64,000 nt of DNA from Gammaproteobacteria bacterium (lineage in GTDB: Bacteria > Pseudomonadota > Gammaproteobacteria > Pseudomonadales > Azotimanducaceae), in contig JAUIAV010000008.1 in assembly GCA_030425195.1 (NCBI GenBank), positions 1 to 64,000 of the forward strand, read 5' to 3'. How positions within the stretch are numbered: the stretch's first letter is position 1; every line of letters begins with the position of its first letter. This document shows, piece by piece, positions 33,069 to 42,857 of the stretch. The notes beneath the pieces were generated by a model that saw only the letters and a list, made by a program, of their open reading frames with translations, had not been told where the DNA came from and did not search any database. Both the position numbers and the translations under genes were made by a program.

Positions 33069-34552
33069 TGCCCGATGACCTGCTGGCCCGGTCGGTGGAC
33101 GTTCTCCGCTGGCTCGAAGCGGATGCCGGTACCGGTTTCGACGACCGCCTCGCCCGGGACAGGGCCATCGGCCGTGACCTCACGGCGGAGGACGACCTGG
33201 CGCGCGTGCTCGGCTGGTGGGCGCGCATTCCTGAAGATCCGGCAAAGCGCAGGGGTGTGGGCAACCGGGTGGCTATGCTCACCCGGGCGGCGGTACTGAT
33301 CCTCGGTCTGCTCGGTGTGTTTCTCGGCGCAGGTCTCGGGTCGGTGGCGTTCGCTTATGACGGCACGCATCCCGTGAACGTGCTGGCGCTGCTCGGCGTG
33401 CTGGTGGGGATCCCCTTCCTGCTGCTGCTCCTGACCCTGATCTGCCTGCTGCCGGGTTCGGTGCCTGGACTTGGGACCCTCCGGGATGGCGTGGCAGCGG
33501 TGAACCCGGGACGCTGGGCGGGTGCCTGGCTGGACCGGATCGCCGGTCTGGATCTGTATGCCGGTTTCGGCCGCGTCGGCGGCGCCTTTGCCCGATGGCA
33601 GCTCCTCGTCTTCTCACAGTGGTTCGCCACCGGCTACTTTCTCGGCGTCCTGACGGCAGGACTGGTGCTGGTCACGGTGACCGATCTGGCCTTCGGCTGG
33701 AGCAGCACCCTGGAACTCGACCCGGAGATCGTGCACCGGGTCTTTGCCGCACTGTCGGCGCCCTGGCAGAGCTGGCTGCCGGGCGCGGTGCCGGATGCGG
33801 AGCTGGTCGCCCGGTCCCGCTACTTCCGGCTCGAAACCGTTCAGATCGGCACGGAGCAGGCCGCCGCTCTCGGCACCTGGTGGCCGTTCGTGCTCATGAC
33901 CATCCTGGTCTGGGGGCTGCTGCCCCGTCTGGTTCTCCTGGGCGTGGGTCAGTGGCGTCGTGGCGCAGCCTTACGGTCGCTGCTCTGTCGGAATCCCGAG
34001 GTGGTGGCGCTGCTCGACCGGCTGCGGCCACCCCGCGTGGACTTCGGTTCCGAACAGCCCGGGGAAGACCTGCCGAGGGCGGCGGACGCCGCCGCCGCCC
34101 CGGACTTCGCGTGGGACGACGGGACCGCCATCGTCATCTGGAACGGCGCCATGGACGAAGAGGCTGCGAGACACTGGCTCGAACGCCGGCTCGGCACGTC
34201 CGGCGGTCCGCTGGTTTCTCTGAACGTACGGGATCTCAGTGATCTGCCCGGCGACGCATCGGCATTGCCGCGGGCGCCGGATTTCCCGGGCGGTGCAGAG
34301 CGGGTGGTGGTCTACAGCAAGGGCTGGGAGCCGCCGCTGCTCGAGTTCGCCGATCTGCTCAAGGTGCTCAGAAGCCTCTGCGGAGCGGGTGCCACCTTCG
34401 TCGTGGTCCCCATCAATACCCGCCGCACGGATATCGAGCGGGAAGACCGGGAGATCTGGGCGGAGTTTCTCGGGCGCCGGAACGACCCGCGCCTGTACGT
34501 GATGCAGGAGGCCGCTCAGAAGGCAGAGGCGTCTGCGGGGGCGGGCGAATGA
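33068..34552 (+). CDS. DUF2868 family membrane protein
   Basis: 494 residues with four or more hydrophobic segments (for example AAVLILGLLGVFLGAGLGSVAF, VLVGIPFLLLLLTLICLLPG, GYFLGVLTAGLVLVTVTDLAFGW, WWPFVLMTILVWGLLPRLVLLGVG). Composition and the partner gene match the DUF2868 family known from pseudomonads and relatives. The cytoplasmic C-terminal third is soluble. It overlaps the GTPase gene by 4 bp, a pairing seen in many genomes. The function is unknown. Confidence 0.8.
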   Translation: MPDDLLARSVDVLRWLEADAGTGFDDRLARDRAIGRDLTAEDDLARVLGWWARIPEDPAKRRGVGNRVAMLTRAAVLILGLLGVFLGAGLGSVAFAYDGTHPVNVLALLGVLVGIPFLLLLLTLICLLPGSVPGLGTLRDGVAAVNPGRWAGAWLDRIAGLDLYAGFGRVGGAFARWQLLVFSQWFATGYFLGVLTAGLVLVTVTDLAFGWSSTLELDPEIVHRVFAALSAPWQSWLPGAVPDAELVARSRYFRLETVQIGTEQAAALGTWWPFVLMTILVWGLLPRLVLLGVGQWRRGAALRSLLCRNPEVVALLDRLRPPRVDFGSEQPGEDLPRAADAAAAPDFAWDDGTAIVIWNGAMDEEAARHWLERRLGTSGGPLVSLNVRDLSDLPGDASALPRAPDFPGGAERVVVYSKGWEPPLLEFADLLKVLRSLCGAGATFVVVPINTRRTDIEREDREIWAEFLGRRNDPRLYVMQEAAQKAEASAGAGE

Positions 34553-35946
34553 CTCCCACCTTCGCCGTGGTCGGGCATCCGAACAAGGGCAAGAGCTCCA
34601 TCGTAGCCACGCTGGCGGAGGACGAGCGGCTCGCCATCGGACCCACTCCGGGTACCACCCGCCGGGCGGCTCCGCATACGTTCTCCATCGACGGACAGCC
34701 CCAGTATGTGCTGGTGGACACACCCGGTTTCCAGCGTGCGGGTGCCGTGCTCAACTGGCTCGAGGCCCGGGCGACGACTGCCAGCGCCCGAGGGCAGCTC
34801 GTTGCGCAGTTCGTCCGCGAGCACGACGGGGATCCCAGATTTCACGACGAGTGCGAACTGCTCAAACCCATCGTCGACGGGGCCGGCATCCTCTACGTGG
34901 TGGACGGATCGAAACCCTATGGCGCGGAGTACGAGCTCGAGATGCAGATTCTGCAGTGGACGGGACGGCCGCGGATGGCACTGATCAATCTGATCGGAGA
35001 GGAGGATCATCAGGCGGAGTGGCGCCAGGCTCTCGATCAGTACTTCTCGCTGGTGCGTGTCTTCGATGCGGTTGCCGCCGACTTCGACACCAGAGTGTCA
35101 CTGCTGAAGGCCTTCGGCGAGCTGGACCCGGAATGGCAGGAGCCGCTCGACAAGGCGGTGACGGCGCTCCTGGAAGAGCGTGCCGCACGACGGCGGCGCA
35201 GCGCCCGTGAGATCGCCCTGCAGCTGATCGATTCCCGGAAGCTCACCGAGCGGGCGAGCCTCGAAGAAGGGCAGCCGGTAGAACCCCTGCAGAGCGCGCT
35301 GACGGAGACGCTGAAGAAACGTCTGCGGCAGCGGGAAGCACGCTGCCGGGAAGCGGTGCAGGGGTACTACCGGCATCAGGCTCTGGTGCGGGACGAGCCG
35401 GGCCAGGAGCTGCTGGACACGGATCTTTTCACGGGGTCGGGCTGGGAGCTGTTCGGCCTTTCCCGGGAGCGCCTCCTGATCACCGGTGCGGTGACCGGTG
35501 CTCTGGCCGGCGGCGGTATCGATGCCCTGCTCGGAGGCGCATCGCTGGCCATGGGGGCGGGGATCGGCGCCCTGGTCGGCGGTATCGGAGCCTGGCTCGG
35601 CGGTGGTGAGCTTGCGAAAGTGAAGGTGCTGGGCGAGCGTCTGGGCGGGCAGGTGGTTCAGGTGGGGCCCGTGAAGGCGCCGAACTTCCCCTGGGTGCTG
35701 CTCGGCCGTGCCTGGCTCCACCATCGGCTGGTGGCGGAACGCAATCATGCCCAGCGCGCGGTCATCAGCCTGGCCGTTCAGGGTGAGCAGAATCTCATGG
35801 ATACCCTGGCGGACGGATTGTCCCGGCAGCTTGCCAGGGCATTCGGGAAACTCGAACGCCTCGGTGACGATCCGGAGTTTCAGGCGGAGCTGACGTCGCT
35901 CATCGAGGCCGTGCTGGAAGCGGATCTCACCGGCGACGTCAGCTGA
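34549..35946 (+). CDS. GTPase with C-terminal DUF3482 domain
   Basis: 465 residues. The N-terminal Era-like GTPase domain shows the P-loop GHPNKGKSS, a switch I region PTPGTTRRA, and the G3 motif DTPGF. The C-terminal half (DUF3482) includes a glycine-rich pair of hydrophobic segments (ITGAVTGALAGGGIDALLGGASLAMGAGIGALVGGIGAWLGGG), probably membrane-inserting hairpins. It is translationally coupled to the DUF2868 gene, and the two products probably form a membrane complex. The process served is unknown. Confidence 0.87.
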   Translation: MTPTFAVVGHPNKGKSSIVATLAEDERLAIGPTPGTTRRAAPHTFSIDGQPQYVLVDTPGFQRAGAVLNWLEARATTASARGQLVAQFVREHDGDPRFHDECELLKPIVDGAGILYVVDGSKPYGAEYELEMQILQWTGRPRMALINLIGEEDHQAEWRQALDQYFSLVRVFDAVAADFDTRVSLLKAFGELDPEWQEPLDKAVTALLEERAARRRRSAREIALQLIDSRKLTERASLEEGQPVEPLQSALTETLKKRLRQREARCREAVQGYYRHQALVRDEPGQELLDTDLFTGSGWELFGLSRERLLITGAVTGALAGGGIDALLGGASLAMGAGIGALVGGIGAWLGGGELAKVKVLGERLGGQVVQVGPVKAPNFPWVLLGRAWLHHRLVAERNHAQRAVISLAVQGEQNLMDTLADGLSRQLARAFGKLERLGDDPEFQAELTSLIEAVLEADLTGDVS

Positions 35947-36013
35947 ACGGCCTCTCAAAGCCGGTGTGACCCAGGCCGCGGAACCGGGGTCCGGAAGGGC
36001 GCATGCTGATCGG

Positions 36014-36304
36014 ATGGACCGTTTCGTCTCCATCGTACTGTTCGTTTTCGCCGTGCTCTGCCTCGGCGGTGCCGGTTTGCTGCTCTTGAATGAATTCATC
36101 GAATACCTGCAGCTCGGCCGCTGGCGCGTGGACAGCCTGCTGGATTCCGGCTACGAGCTGAACCTGCTCAAGTCGCGCTGGTTTCTCGCCAGCGACATCG
36201 GCAGTGGCGTACGCGAGGGGCTGCGTCGGGTGCCCACCTTCGCCGCGCTGCTGGCGGTCGCACCCCTGTCCTGGTGGCTGAGCAACCGGATCGGCGGACG
36301 CTGA
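36014..36304 (+). CDS. Small membrane protein of unknown function
   Basis: 96 residues from the ATG at 36014. It has two hydrophobic segments, IVLFVFAVLCLGGAGLLLL and FAALLAVAPLSWWLS, with a polar stretch between. No recognised family. It lies 67 bp after the DUF3482 gene and could belong to that transcript. Confidence 0.6.
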   Translation: MDRFVSIVLFVFAVLCLGGAGLLLLNEFIEYLQLGRWRVDSLLDSGYELNLLKSRWFLASDIGSGVREGLRRVPTFAALLAVAPLSWWLSNRIGGR

Positions 36305-36349
36305 AGGGCTGCGCTCGGCAGCGACCCGTTACCCCCATAACCGGCTAAC

Positions 36350-37936
36350 ATGCGCGTCATGAAACATGACGTTGCCATCATCGGTGCCGGTCACAATGGT
36401 CTGGTCTGTGCCTGCTACCTGGCCGAGGCCGGACTCGACGTGATCGTTCTCGAACGTCGCGACGTGGTGGGCGGTGCCGCGGTCACCGAGGAATTTCATC
36501 CCGGCTTCCGCAACTCGGTCGCCAGCTACACGGTGAGTCTTCTGCACCCGCAGATCATCTCGGATCTGAATCTGGCCGCGCACGGGCTTGAGATCGTGCT
36601 GCGACCGTACGCCAACTTTCTGCCGCTGCCGGATGGCAACTGGCTGCGCACGGGTGCCACGCTCGAGGAGACCCAGGCGCAGTTCCGCCGTTTTTCGGAG
36701 CGGGACGCCGCCCGGCTTCCGGCCTACTACGACATGCTCGAACGGGGCGCGGGTCTGCTGCGCGACCTGCTGCTGACCACACCGCCGAATGCCGGAGGCG
36801 GTATCCGGGATCTGGTCGCGGCACTGAAGCTGGGCAACCGGTTCCGCAGGCAGAGCACGGCAGAGCATCGGGATCTGCTCGATCTCTTCACCAAGAGTGC
36901 GGGCGAGATGCTCGATGACTGGTTCGAAGCGGATCCGGTGAAGGCGGTGTTCGGCTTCGACGCCATCGTCGGCAACTACGCCTCGCCCTACACGCCCGGT
37001 TCCGCCTACGTTCTCCTCCATCATGTATTCGGCGAAGCAAACGGCCGGGCGGGACAGTGGGGACATGCCCTGGGCGGCATGGGGGCCATCACCCAGGCCA
37101 TGCTGGCGGAGGCCCGGGCGCGGGGCGTGACGGTGCACACGTCAGCGCCGGTGTCCGCCGTGGAGGTGAGCGGCGGTCGGGCATGCGGACTGAGGCTCGA
37201 AGACGGCGAACGCATCGAAGCCCGTTCGGTGGCAGCCAACGTGAATCCGAAGCTGCTGTTCGAGCGCCTGGTGGCACCCGAGTATCTGGATCAGGACTTC
37301 CGGGACCGGATCCGCCGGTACCGGAACGGGTCCGGCTCGTTCCGGATCAATGTGGCACTCTCCGAGCTGCCCCGGTTCGCAGCAGCCCCCGACGATGACC
37401 CGGACGACGGTACCCGGTCCGGCATCATCATGGCGCCGTCTCTCGAGTACATGGAACGCGCCTATTTCGATGCGCGCCGGATCGGCCATGCCCGGCAGCC
37501 GGTGGTGGAGATGCTGATCCCGAGCACGGTGGACGACTCCCTGGCGCCGCCCGGCTCGCATGTGGCCAGTCTCTTCTGTCAGCAGTTCGCACCGGCACCG
37601 GCACAGGGCTGGGATGCGCTCAAGGCAACGGCGGTGGAGGCCATATTCGATACGGTGAATGCGTTCGCGCCGAACTTCCGGGATTCTCTGCTCGGGTACC
37701 GCGCGCTGTCACCGCTGGACCTGGAACGGGAATTCGGTCTCATCGGCGGCGACATCTTCCATGGTGCCATGGGGCTGGATCAGCTCTTCTCGGCCCGCCC
37801 CGTGCTCGGTCACGGAGACTACCGGACGCCGGTGCGGGGTCTGTATCTGTGCGGGTCGGGCACGCATCCTGGCGGCGGGGTCACCGGTGCTCCGGGCCAC
37901 AATGCGGCTAGGGAGATGATCCGGGATCTGAGTTGA
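36350..37936 (+). CDS. Phytoene-desaturase-like FAD-dependent oxidoreductase (CrtI/PYROXD2 type)
   Basis: 528 residues; a second in-frame ATG three codons on is an alternative start. The FAD-binding motif is VAIIGAGHNGLVCACYLAEAG followed by VLERRDVVGGAAVTEE. The C-terminal GLYLCGSGTHPGGGVTGAPGHNAA is the second FAD-binding motif of the amine-oxidase/CrtI superfamily. No carotenoid genes are near, so a true carotenoid role is not supported; PYROXD2-like oxidoreductases of unknown substrate are the better match. The 3' end overlaps the convergent symporter gene by 29 bp. Confidence 0.85.
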   Translation: MRVMKHDVAIIGAGHNGLVCACYLAEAGLDVIVLERRDVVGGAAVTEEFHPGFRNSVASYTVSLLHPQIISDLNLAAHGLEIVLRPYANFLPLPDGNWLRTGATLEETQAQFRRFSERDAARLPAYYDMLERGAGLLRDLLLTTPPNAGGGIRDLVAALKLGNRFRRQSTAEHRDLLDLFTKSAGEMLDDWFEADPVKAVFGFDAIVGNYASPYTPGSAYVLLHHVFGEANGRAGQWGHALGGMGAITQAMLAEARARGVTVHTSAPVSAVEVSGGRACGLRLEDGERIEARSVAANVNPKLLFERLVAPEYLDQDFRDRIRRYRNGSGSFRINVALSELPRFAAAPDDDPDDGTRSGIIMAPSLEYMERAYFDARRIGHARQPVVEMLIPSTVDDSLAPPGSHVASLFCQQFAPAPAQGWDALKATAVEAIFDTVNAFAPNFRDSLLGYRALSPLDLEREFGLIGGDIFHGAMGLDQLFSARPVLGHGDYRTPVRGLYLCGSGTHPGGGVTGAPGHNAAREMIRDLS

Positions 37937-39305
37937 GCCCGGGAGGGGGATCGGCATCGACGCATTCCCGGCCCGGGCCCACCCAGCGCTCCATGAGGCG
38001 GGCGGCCACCACGTCGCCGGCCACGTTCACCGAGGTCCGGCTCATGTCGAGAATCCGGTCCACGCCCATGATCAGTGCCACACCCTCGGCAGGAATGCCG
38101 ACGGTGGTGAGGACCATGGCCAGAATCACGATGCCGACACCGGGTGTGCCCGGCGAGCCCACCGCGGCGCCCACCGCCATGGCCACTACCAGCAGCATGC
38201 CGCCGAGCCCGATGTCGATGCCGTACACCTGGGCGAGGAACATGGCGGCAACGCCCTGATACAGCGCGGTGCCGGTCATGTTGATGGTCGCGCCCAGAGG
38301 GATTACGAACTGGGCGATGGACGGGCGTACGTGCAGGGCTTCCTCTGCCGTCTTGATGGACAGGGGCATGACGGCGGCGGAGCTCGACGTGGAGAACGCC
38401 AGCAGCAGGAGCTCCCGGGTGGCGCCGAGAAACTCGCCGGGGGAAAGCCGGGCGAAGACGAAGAGCAGAATCAGATACACCACGAGCATGAGCGCCAGAC
38501 CCAGCAGCACGGTGCAGACGTAGAAAGCCATGCTGATGAGGGCTTCCAGACCGATCTGGCTGGTCAGGCGGGCCATCAGGCCGAACACGGCGATCGGTGC
38601 CAGCACCATGCACCAGCGGACCACCGTCATGCAGACCTGCTGCAGGGACCCGAGCAGGTCCAGCAGCGGCCGGGACTGCACAGGCGGCATGGAGACGAGC
38701 GCCACACCGACGATCATGGAAAACAGCACCACCTGCAGCATTTCGTTCTGCACCATGGAGCTCAAGGGATTGCCGGGCAGAAGGCCGATCAGCGCGGAAG
38801 GCAGGTCGGCCATGCCCGGTATCACCGGCGCGGCAGCCGCTTCCGCACTCGCCTCGGCCGCCCGCTCGATGCTGCCGGAAAGGCTCTCCCCGGGGCCCAG
38901 CACCCCGGCGATGGTCAGCCCGATCATGGCGGCGATGGCCGTGGTGACGATGAAGAACGTGGTCACCACCAGGCCCAGCTGGCGGAGCTGCTCCAGGTTC
39001 TCGCTGGCGGCGAGCCCGCGGATGACCGAAGCCACCACCAGGGGCACGACGATCATCTGGATCACCGCCAGAAACAGCTGGCCCGGCAGTGCCAGCCAGT
39101 TGCCGATGAGAACGCCCGTGCGGGCATCCACCAACCCCATGCTCGGGCCCAGCAGGACGCCCGCCAGCAGACCGGCGAACATGCCGATCAGGACCTTGAG
39201 CCACAGCCGGCCTTCCACCAGGGAGGCGAGGTAGTGACTGAGGTGCTTGAGCGAAACCGGGTTCAGAACCTCCAGATAGCGGAAGGGCTGACGGGGCTCG
39301 GACAC
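37908..39305 (-). CDS. Dicarboxylate/amino acid:cation symporter (SDF family)
   Basis: 465 residues with about eight membrane segments and two re-entrant loops. Family motifs include SSSAAVMPLSI in the first hairpin loop (serine-rich motif), FVIPLGATINMTGTALYQGV, and GVGIVILAMVLTTVGIP. These bind substrate and cations in GltP/DctA-type transporters, which import C4-dicarboxylates, glutamate or neutral amino acids with Na+ or H+. The selectivity cannot be told by eye. Confidence 0.92.
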   Translation of the reverse strand: MSEPRQPFRYLEVLNPVSLKHLSHYLASLVEGRLWLKVLIGMFAGLLAGVLLGPSMGLVDARTGVLIGNWLALPGQLFLAVIQMIVVPLVVASVIRGLAASENLEQLRQLGLVVTTFFIVTTAIAAMIGLTIAGVLGPGESLSGSIERAAEASAEAAAAPVIPGMADLPSALIGLLPGNPLSSMVQNEMLQVVLFSMIVGVALVSMPPVQSRPLLDLLGSLQQVCMTVVRWCMVLAPIAVFGLMARLTSQIGLEALISMAFYVCTVLLGLALMLVVYLILLFVFARLSPGEFLGATRELLLLAFSTSSSAAVMPLSIKTAEEALHVRPSIAQFVIPLGATINMTGTALYQGVAAMFLAQVYGIDIGLGGMLLVVAMAVGAAVGSPGTPGVGIVILAMVLTTVGIPAEGVALIMGVDRILDMSRTSVNVAGDVVAARLMERWVGPGRECVDADPPPGLNSDPGSSP

Positions 39306-39313
39306 GCCGGGTT

Positions 39314-40771
39314 CTACCCGGGCACCCGCTCGGCCCGGAGCGCCTTGCGTCGGACCTTGCCGGCGTCGTCCCGCAGGGGCTCGTCCACGAATTCCAGCGT
39401 CCGCGGGATCTTGTAACGGACGAGCCGTTCGTTCAGGTGCGCCAGCAGCGCCTCCTCGGTGACGTCGCCGCCGGGCGCGTCGACGATGGCGTGCACCGCA
39501 TTACCCAGGTCCTCGTGCGGCAGACCGATCGCGGCGGAAGAGCGGACACCGGGAAACGCATCGATGGCGGCTTCCACCTCGGCGGGATAGATGTTCGCGC
39601 CGCCGGACAGGATCATGTCCGTGAGGCGGTCGGAGAGATACAGGTAGCCGTCCGCGTCCATATAGCCCATGTCGCCGAGACTCTCCCAGCCGCCTTCGAT
39701 GGCTTTCGCTTCCGCACCGATGTAGCGGTAGGTGGTGCCGGGCCCGGAGAGCGGGCGGATGAAGATCTCGCCGATCTCTCCGGCGGGCAGGGTCTGGCCG
39801 TCTTCGCCCACCACCTTCATCTCGCAGGCCGGATTGGGCTTGCCCACGGACCCCCTGTGCTCGAGCCACTCGTCGCCACGGATGACGGTGGAGCCCTGGC
39901 CTTCGGTGCCGCCATACAGTTCCCAGATCACCTCGGCGCCGAGCCAGTCGATGTAGGCTTCCTTCAGCCAGGCCGGGCAGGGCGCGGCCAGATGCCAGAG
40001 CACCCTGAGGGAGGACAGGTCGAATGCGTTCCGGGTTTCCCCGGGCAGATTCCAGATCCGCTGCATCATGGTCGGCACCATGTAGACCAGGTCGATCCGA
40101 TACTGCTCGATGAGCTTCAGGGTCTCCTCGGCATCGAAGCGGGTGGTCACCACCACGTGGTTGCCTTTGAACAGGCCGATCACCGCCCAGGAGAACGGTC
40201 CGTTGTGATAAAGGGGTCCGGGGATCAGCACGCCGCCCTGCAGACTGAATCCGAGCCAGTCCCCTTCCGGATCCCAGGCTGCCGGGTTGGCGGCGACGAT
40301 CAGCTTGGGGCGCCCGGTGCTGCCGCCGGAGGTCATGGCCTTGAACGAGACCGCCGTTTTTTCAGGCAGTGCCTCGGTGCTGAGCGACGGGTCCGGCTCA
40401 TAGCCGACGGGCAGCGCGACCCCGGCCGGGATGCGTTCGCCTTCCGGCACGCCCACCACCAGACTCGGCTGGCCGAGCTCCACGATCTGATCCCGCTCGA
40501 ACGCGGGCAGCTTGGCCGATACCGGTTGCGGTGTGGCGCCGAGCTTCCAGGTGGCGAAAGTGGCCTCAAAGAATTCGATCCCGTTCGGCAGCGCGATGGT
40601 GACGAAATCGTTCTCTTTCACGCCCAGCGCCTGATAGGCCCGGGCCAGGCGGTTACTGGAGGCCTCCAGCTCCGCGAAGGTGAGCGTGCGCCCGTCGTGG
40701 GTGATGGCCGGTGCATCCGGGGCGACGTTCACCCAGTGCGCGAGAATGCGGGAAAGAGAAATCGGTTCCAT
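39314..40771 (-). CDS. AMP-dependent acyl-CoA synthetase/ligase
   Basis: 485 residues from the ATG at 40771. The P-loop is MTSGGSTGRPKLIV, the A5 motif is ELYGGTEGQGSTV, and the A8/hinge region is YLSDRLTDMILSGGANIYPAEVEAAI. The enzyme activates a carboxylic acid as acyl-AMP and then acyl-CoA. The last residues include RRKALR with the conserved C-terminal Lys. It lies 8 bp after the symporter gene's start side on the same strand, so uptake and activation of a carboxylate may be linked. Confidence 0.92.
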   Translation of the reverse strand: MEPISLSRILAHWVNVAPDAPAITHDGRTLTFAELEASSNRLARAYQALGVKENDFVTIALPNGIEFFEATFATWKLGATPQPVSAKLPAFERDQIVELGQPSLVVGVPEGERIPAGVALPVGYEPDPSLSTEALPEKTAVSFKAMTSGGSTGRPKLIVAANPAAWDPEGDWLGFSLQGGVLIPGPLYHNGPFSWAVIGLFKGNHVVVTTRFDAEETLKLIEQYRIDLVYMVPTMMQRIWNLPGETRNAFDLSSLRVLWHLAAPCPAWLKEAYIDWLGAEVIWELYGGTEGQGSTVIRGDEWLEHRGSVGKPNPACEMKVVGEDGQTLPAGEIGEIFIRPLSGPGTTYRYIGAEAKAIEGGWESLGDMGYMDADGYLYLSDRLTDMILSGGANIYPAEVEAAIDAFPGVRSSAAIGLPHEDLGNAVHAIVDAPGGDVTEEALLAHLNERLVRYKIPRTLEFVDEPLRDDAGKVRRKALRAERVPG

Positions 40772-40809
40772 GGAAACTCCTGTGCGTACGTTCGGCCGGC
40801 CAGCGGCGG

Positions 40810-41553
40810 CTAGTGCAGCTTGACCAGCTGCTGCCAGAACACCCGCTCTCCGTTGAGATTTTCTCCTACCGAGAGCGGTTCGAAGCTGCCGCCCGTATAG
40901 GCGGCGGACAGCTCGAACGGGGATGTGTGAAGCAGTCTGCTCCAGCTGTCGTAGTTCCAGACTTTCATCTCGTAGTCGTCCTCGATGACCCGGCCATCCG
41001 GAAAGACGAAGCGGGAAACATGGGTTTCCGTACCGTCGTGACAGCCGGTGCACGCCCACTGGGAAATGAGGGTTTCGCCCAGATACTCGAACTCCCATTC
41101 CTCGCTGGCGCCGGTCTGACCGGGCTCCTTCAGGTCGAGCTGGATCCAGTAACTCGCGCCCTCGTAGAGATTGCGCGACATGCAGTTCAGGTGCGCGAGC
41201 ATGTCCGACGGCGTCAGCAGGTGGGCGAGGGAGTTGATGGGGCAGACGGCCAGATCGCAGGCTTCATCCAGGGCGAAGTCGCGGACGTCCGCCTGAATCC
41301 AGACGCCCTCGAATCCATGCCGCTCGTAGTGCGACCGGGCGAGCGAGAGCATCTCCCGGGAGGCGTCCACCCCCACGGTGTCGTATCCGGACGCCCGGAA
41401 ACCCCGCAGCAGTCGACCACTGCCGCACATGGGTTCGAGTACCCGGCCCTCGGCAAGTCCGGACAGACCGCTGATCGAACCGACCTCATCTTCCACCGCC
41501 CAGTCGAAGGCGGCGTCGTAGAGAGCCGCGAAGGTGGTGTAGATCTCGGACAT
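40810..41553 (-). CDS. Class I SAM-dependent methyltransferase
   Basis: 247 residues. The SAM-binding motif I is VLEPMCGSGRLLRGF, with the acidic residue ending motif II in VGVDASREML. A DLAVCPINSLAHLL segment corresponds to motif IV. The C-terminal region is beta-rich. The substrate is unknown. It lies 3 bp after the PQQ sugar dehydrogenase gene and 38 bp before the ligase, consistent with one transcript. Confidence 0.85.
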   Translation of the reverse strand: MSEIYTTFAALYDAAFDWAVEDEVGSISGLSGLAEGRVLEPMCGSGRLLRGFRASGYDTVGVDASREMLSLARSHYERHGFEGVWIQADVRDFALDEACDLAVCPINSLAHLLTPSDMLAHLNCMSRNLYEGASYWIQLDLKEPGQTGASEEWEFEYLGETLISQWACTGCHDGTETHVSRFVFPDGRVIEDDYEMKVWNYDSWSRLLHTSPFELSAAYTGGSFEPLSVGENLNGERVFWQQLVKLH

Positions 41554-41556
41554 CGC

Positions 41557-42792
41557 TCAGCCGTCCCAGGTGATCCGCCAGACTCTGCCCTCGATGGACT
41601 CGGTGAGATACAGGGCGCCATCCGGGCCGACGGCGAGGCCGCCGGGCCGCCAGGTGGCATTGGACGGACGTTTCAGAGCTGCCGTGCCCTTGAAGCCGGT
41701 CATGAAGTCCTCCGGCGGTCCGGACACCGTGCCGTCCGCAAAAGGCTGGAAAGTGACCCGATACCCGTCCTGGGGCATTGGTGCCCGATTCCAGGAGCCG
41801 TGCCAGGCGATGAACGCGCCGCCACGGTAGCGGTCGGGGAAAGCACTCCCGGTGTAGAAGAGCATGTCATTGGGTGCCCAGTGTGCCGGGTAGGCATGGA
41901 GAGGCGTCTGATGGGTGCCGGCGGGCGCCTCCTTCACGCCGTCGCCGCCGTACTCCGGTGCGAGCATGCGACGGCCGGTAGCCGGGTCCACATAGGTGGT
42001 AGGCCAGCCGTAGCTGGCCCCTGGCACGGCGCGATGAAACTCCTCGGCCGGCATCTCGGCGCTGTCCGCGTCGTCATAGAGCGCCGGCCAGAGTGTGGAG
42101 AGCTGATCCCGGCCATGCATGGCGAAGAACAGGGCGCCTGCCCCGTGGTTCCAGTCCAGTGCCAGCACGTTCCGGGTGCCGGTGACATAGCGCTCCCCGT
42201 CGAGCTGGTCCTGGTCGAGGCGGCTGGCGCTGAATTTCCAGATGGCGGCCTGCCGTTCGAGCTGCGGACAGGGATCCAGGCCCGGGGATTCCGGTGACCG
42301 GCGTTTCTGCTGACAGGCATTCGACGGCGCTCCCACGTTCACGAACAGATCACCTCGATCGTTCAGCGCGATGGACTTGTCGGCGTGGGAGCCCTGTTCC
42401 GGGAATCCCTGCACGATGGTTTCCGGCTCTCCACCGGGCATCAGATCGTCGTCGAGCTTCACGCGGCTGACGCTGACGTTGTCCGAGAAATAGAGAAAGG
42501 TGTCGTGGATCTGAAGCCCGGTGCTGATGGGCAGCTTGCGTCGTTCGATCCGGTCCGCCTGCCCGTCGCCGTTCTCATCGCGCAGCGCCACCAGTTCGCC
42601 GTCGCGCATGGAAACGAAAACGTCGCCGTTGGACCGCACGGCGACGTGCCGCGCCCTCGGGCCGATGCCTTCATGAAATACCCGGGCGCTGAAACCCTCC
42701 GGAAGGACGATTTCGGCACTGTCCGCGCGCCCGCAGGCAACGAGCGCTGCGCTGATGAGTAGGATGACGAACGTTCTGCGAAATGCGTGCAT
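41557..42792 (-). CDS. PQQ-dependent soluble sugar dehydrogenase-like lipoprotein (sorbosone dehydrogenase family)
   Basis: 411 residues from the ATG at 42792. The signal peptide ends LISAALVACG, a lipobox. The domain is the six-bladed GSDH/sorbosone dehydrogenase fold: LPEGFSARVFHEGIGPRARHVAV, RNVLALDWNHGAGALFF, and the C-terminal GGLAVGPDGALYLTE. Such enzymes oxidise aldoses or other polyols in the periplasm, with PQQ as the usual cofactor. The quinohemoprotein at 4668 also uses PQQ, but no PQQ biosynthesis genes are present in the window. Confidence 0.85.
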   Translation of the reverse strand: MHAFRRTFVILLISAALVACGRADSAEIVLPEGFSARVFHEGIGPRARHVAVRSNGDVFVSMRDGELVALRDENGDGQADRIERRKLPISTGLQIHDTFLYFSDNVSVSRVKLDDDLMPGGEPETIVQGFPEQGSHADKSIALNDRGDLFVNVGAPSNACQQKRRSPESPGLDPCPQLERQAAIWKFSASRLDQDQLDGERYVTGTRNVLALDWNHGAGALFFAMHGRDQLSTLWPALYDDADSAEMPAEEFHRAVPGASYGWPTTYVDPATGRRMLAPEYGGDGVKEAPAGTHQTPLHAYPAHWAPNDMLFYTGSAFPDRYRGGAFIAWHGSWNRAPMPQDGYRVTFQPFADGTVSGPPEDFMTGFKGTAALKRPSNATWRPGGLAVGPDGALYLTESIEGRVWRITWDG

Positions 42793-42857
42793 GGCCGGTC
42801 CAGCGTCGGGGGAGTGAGCTGTTTTAACACTCTGCCGGCGGATGTCCAACGGGACGA

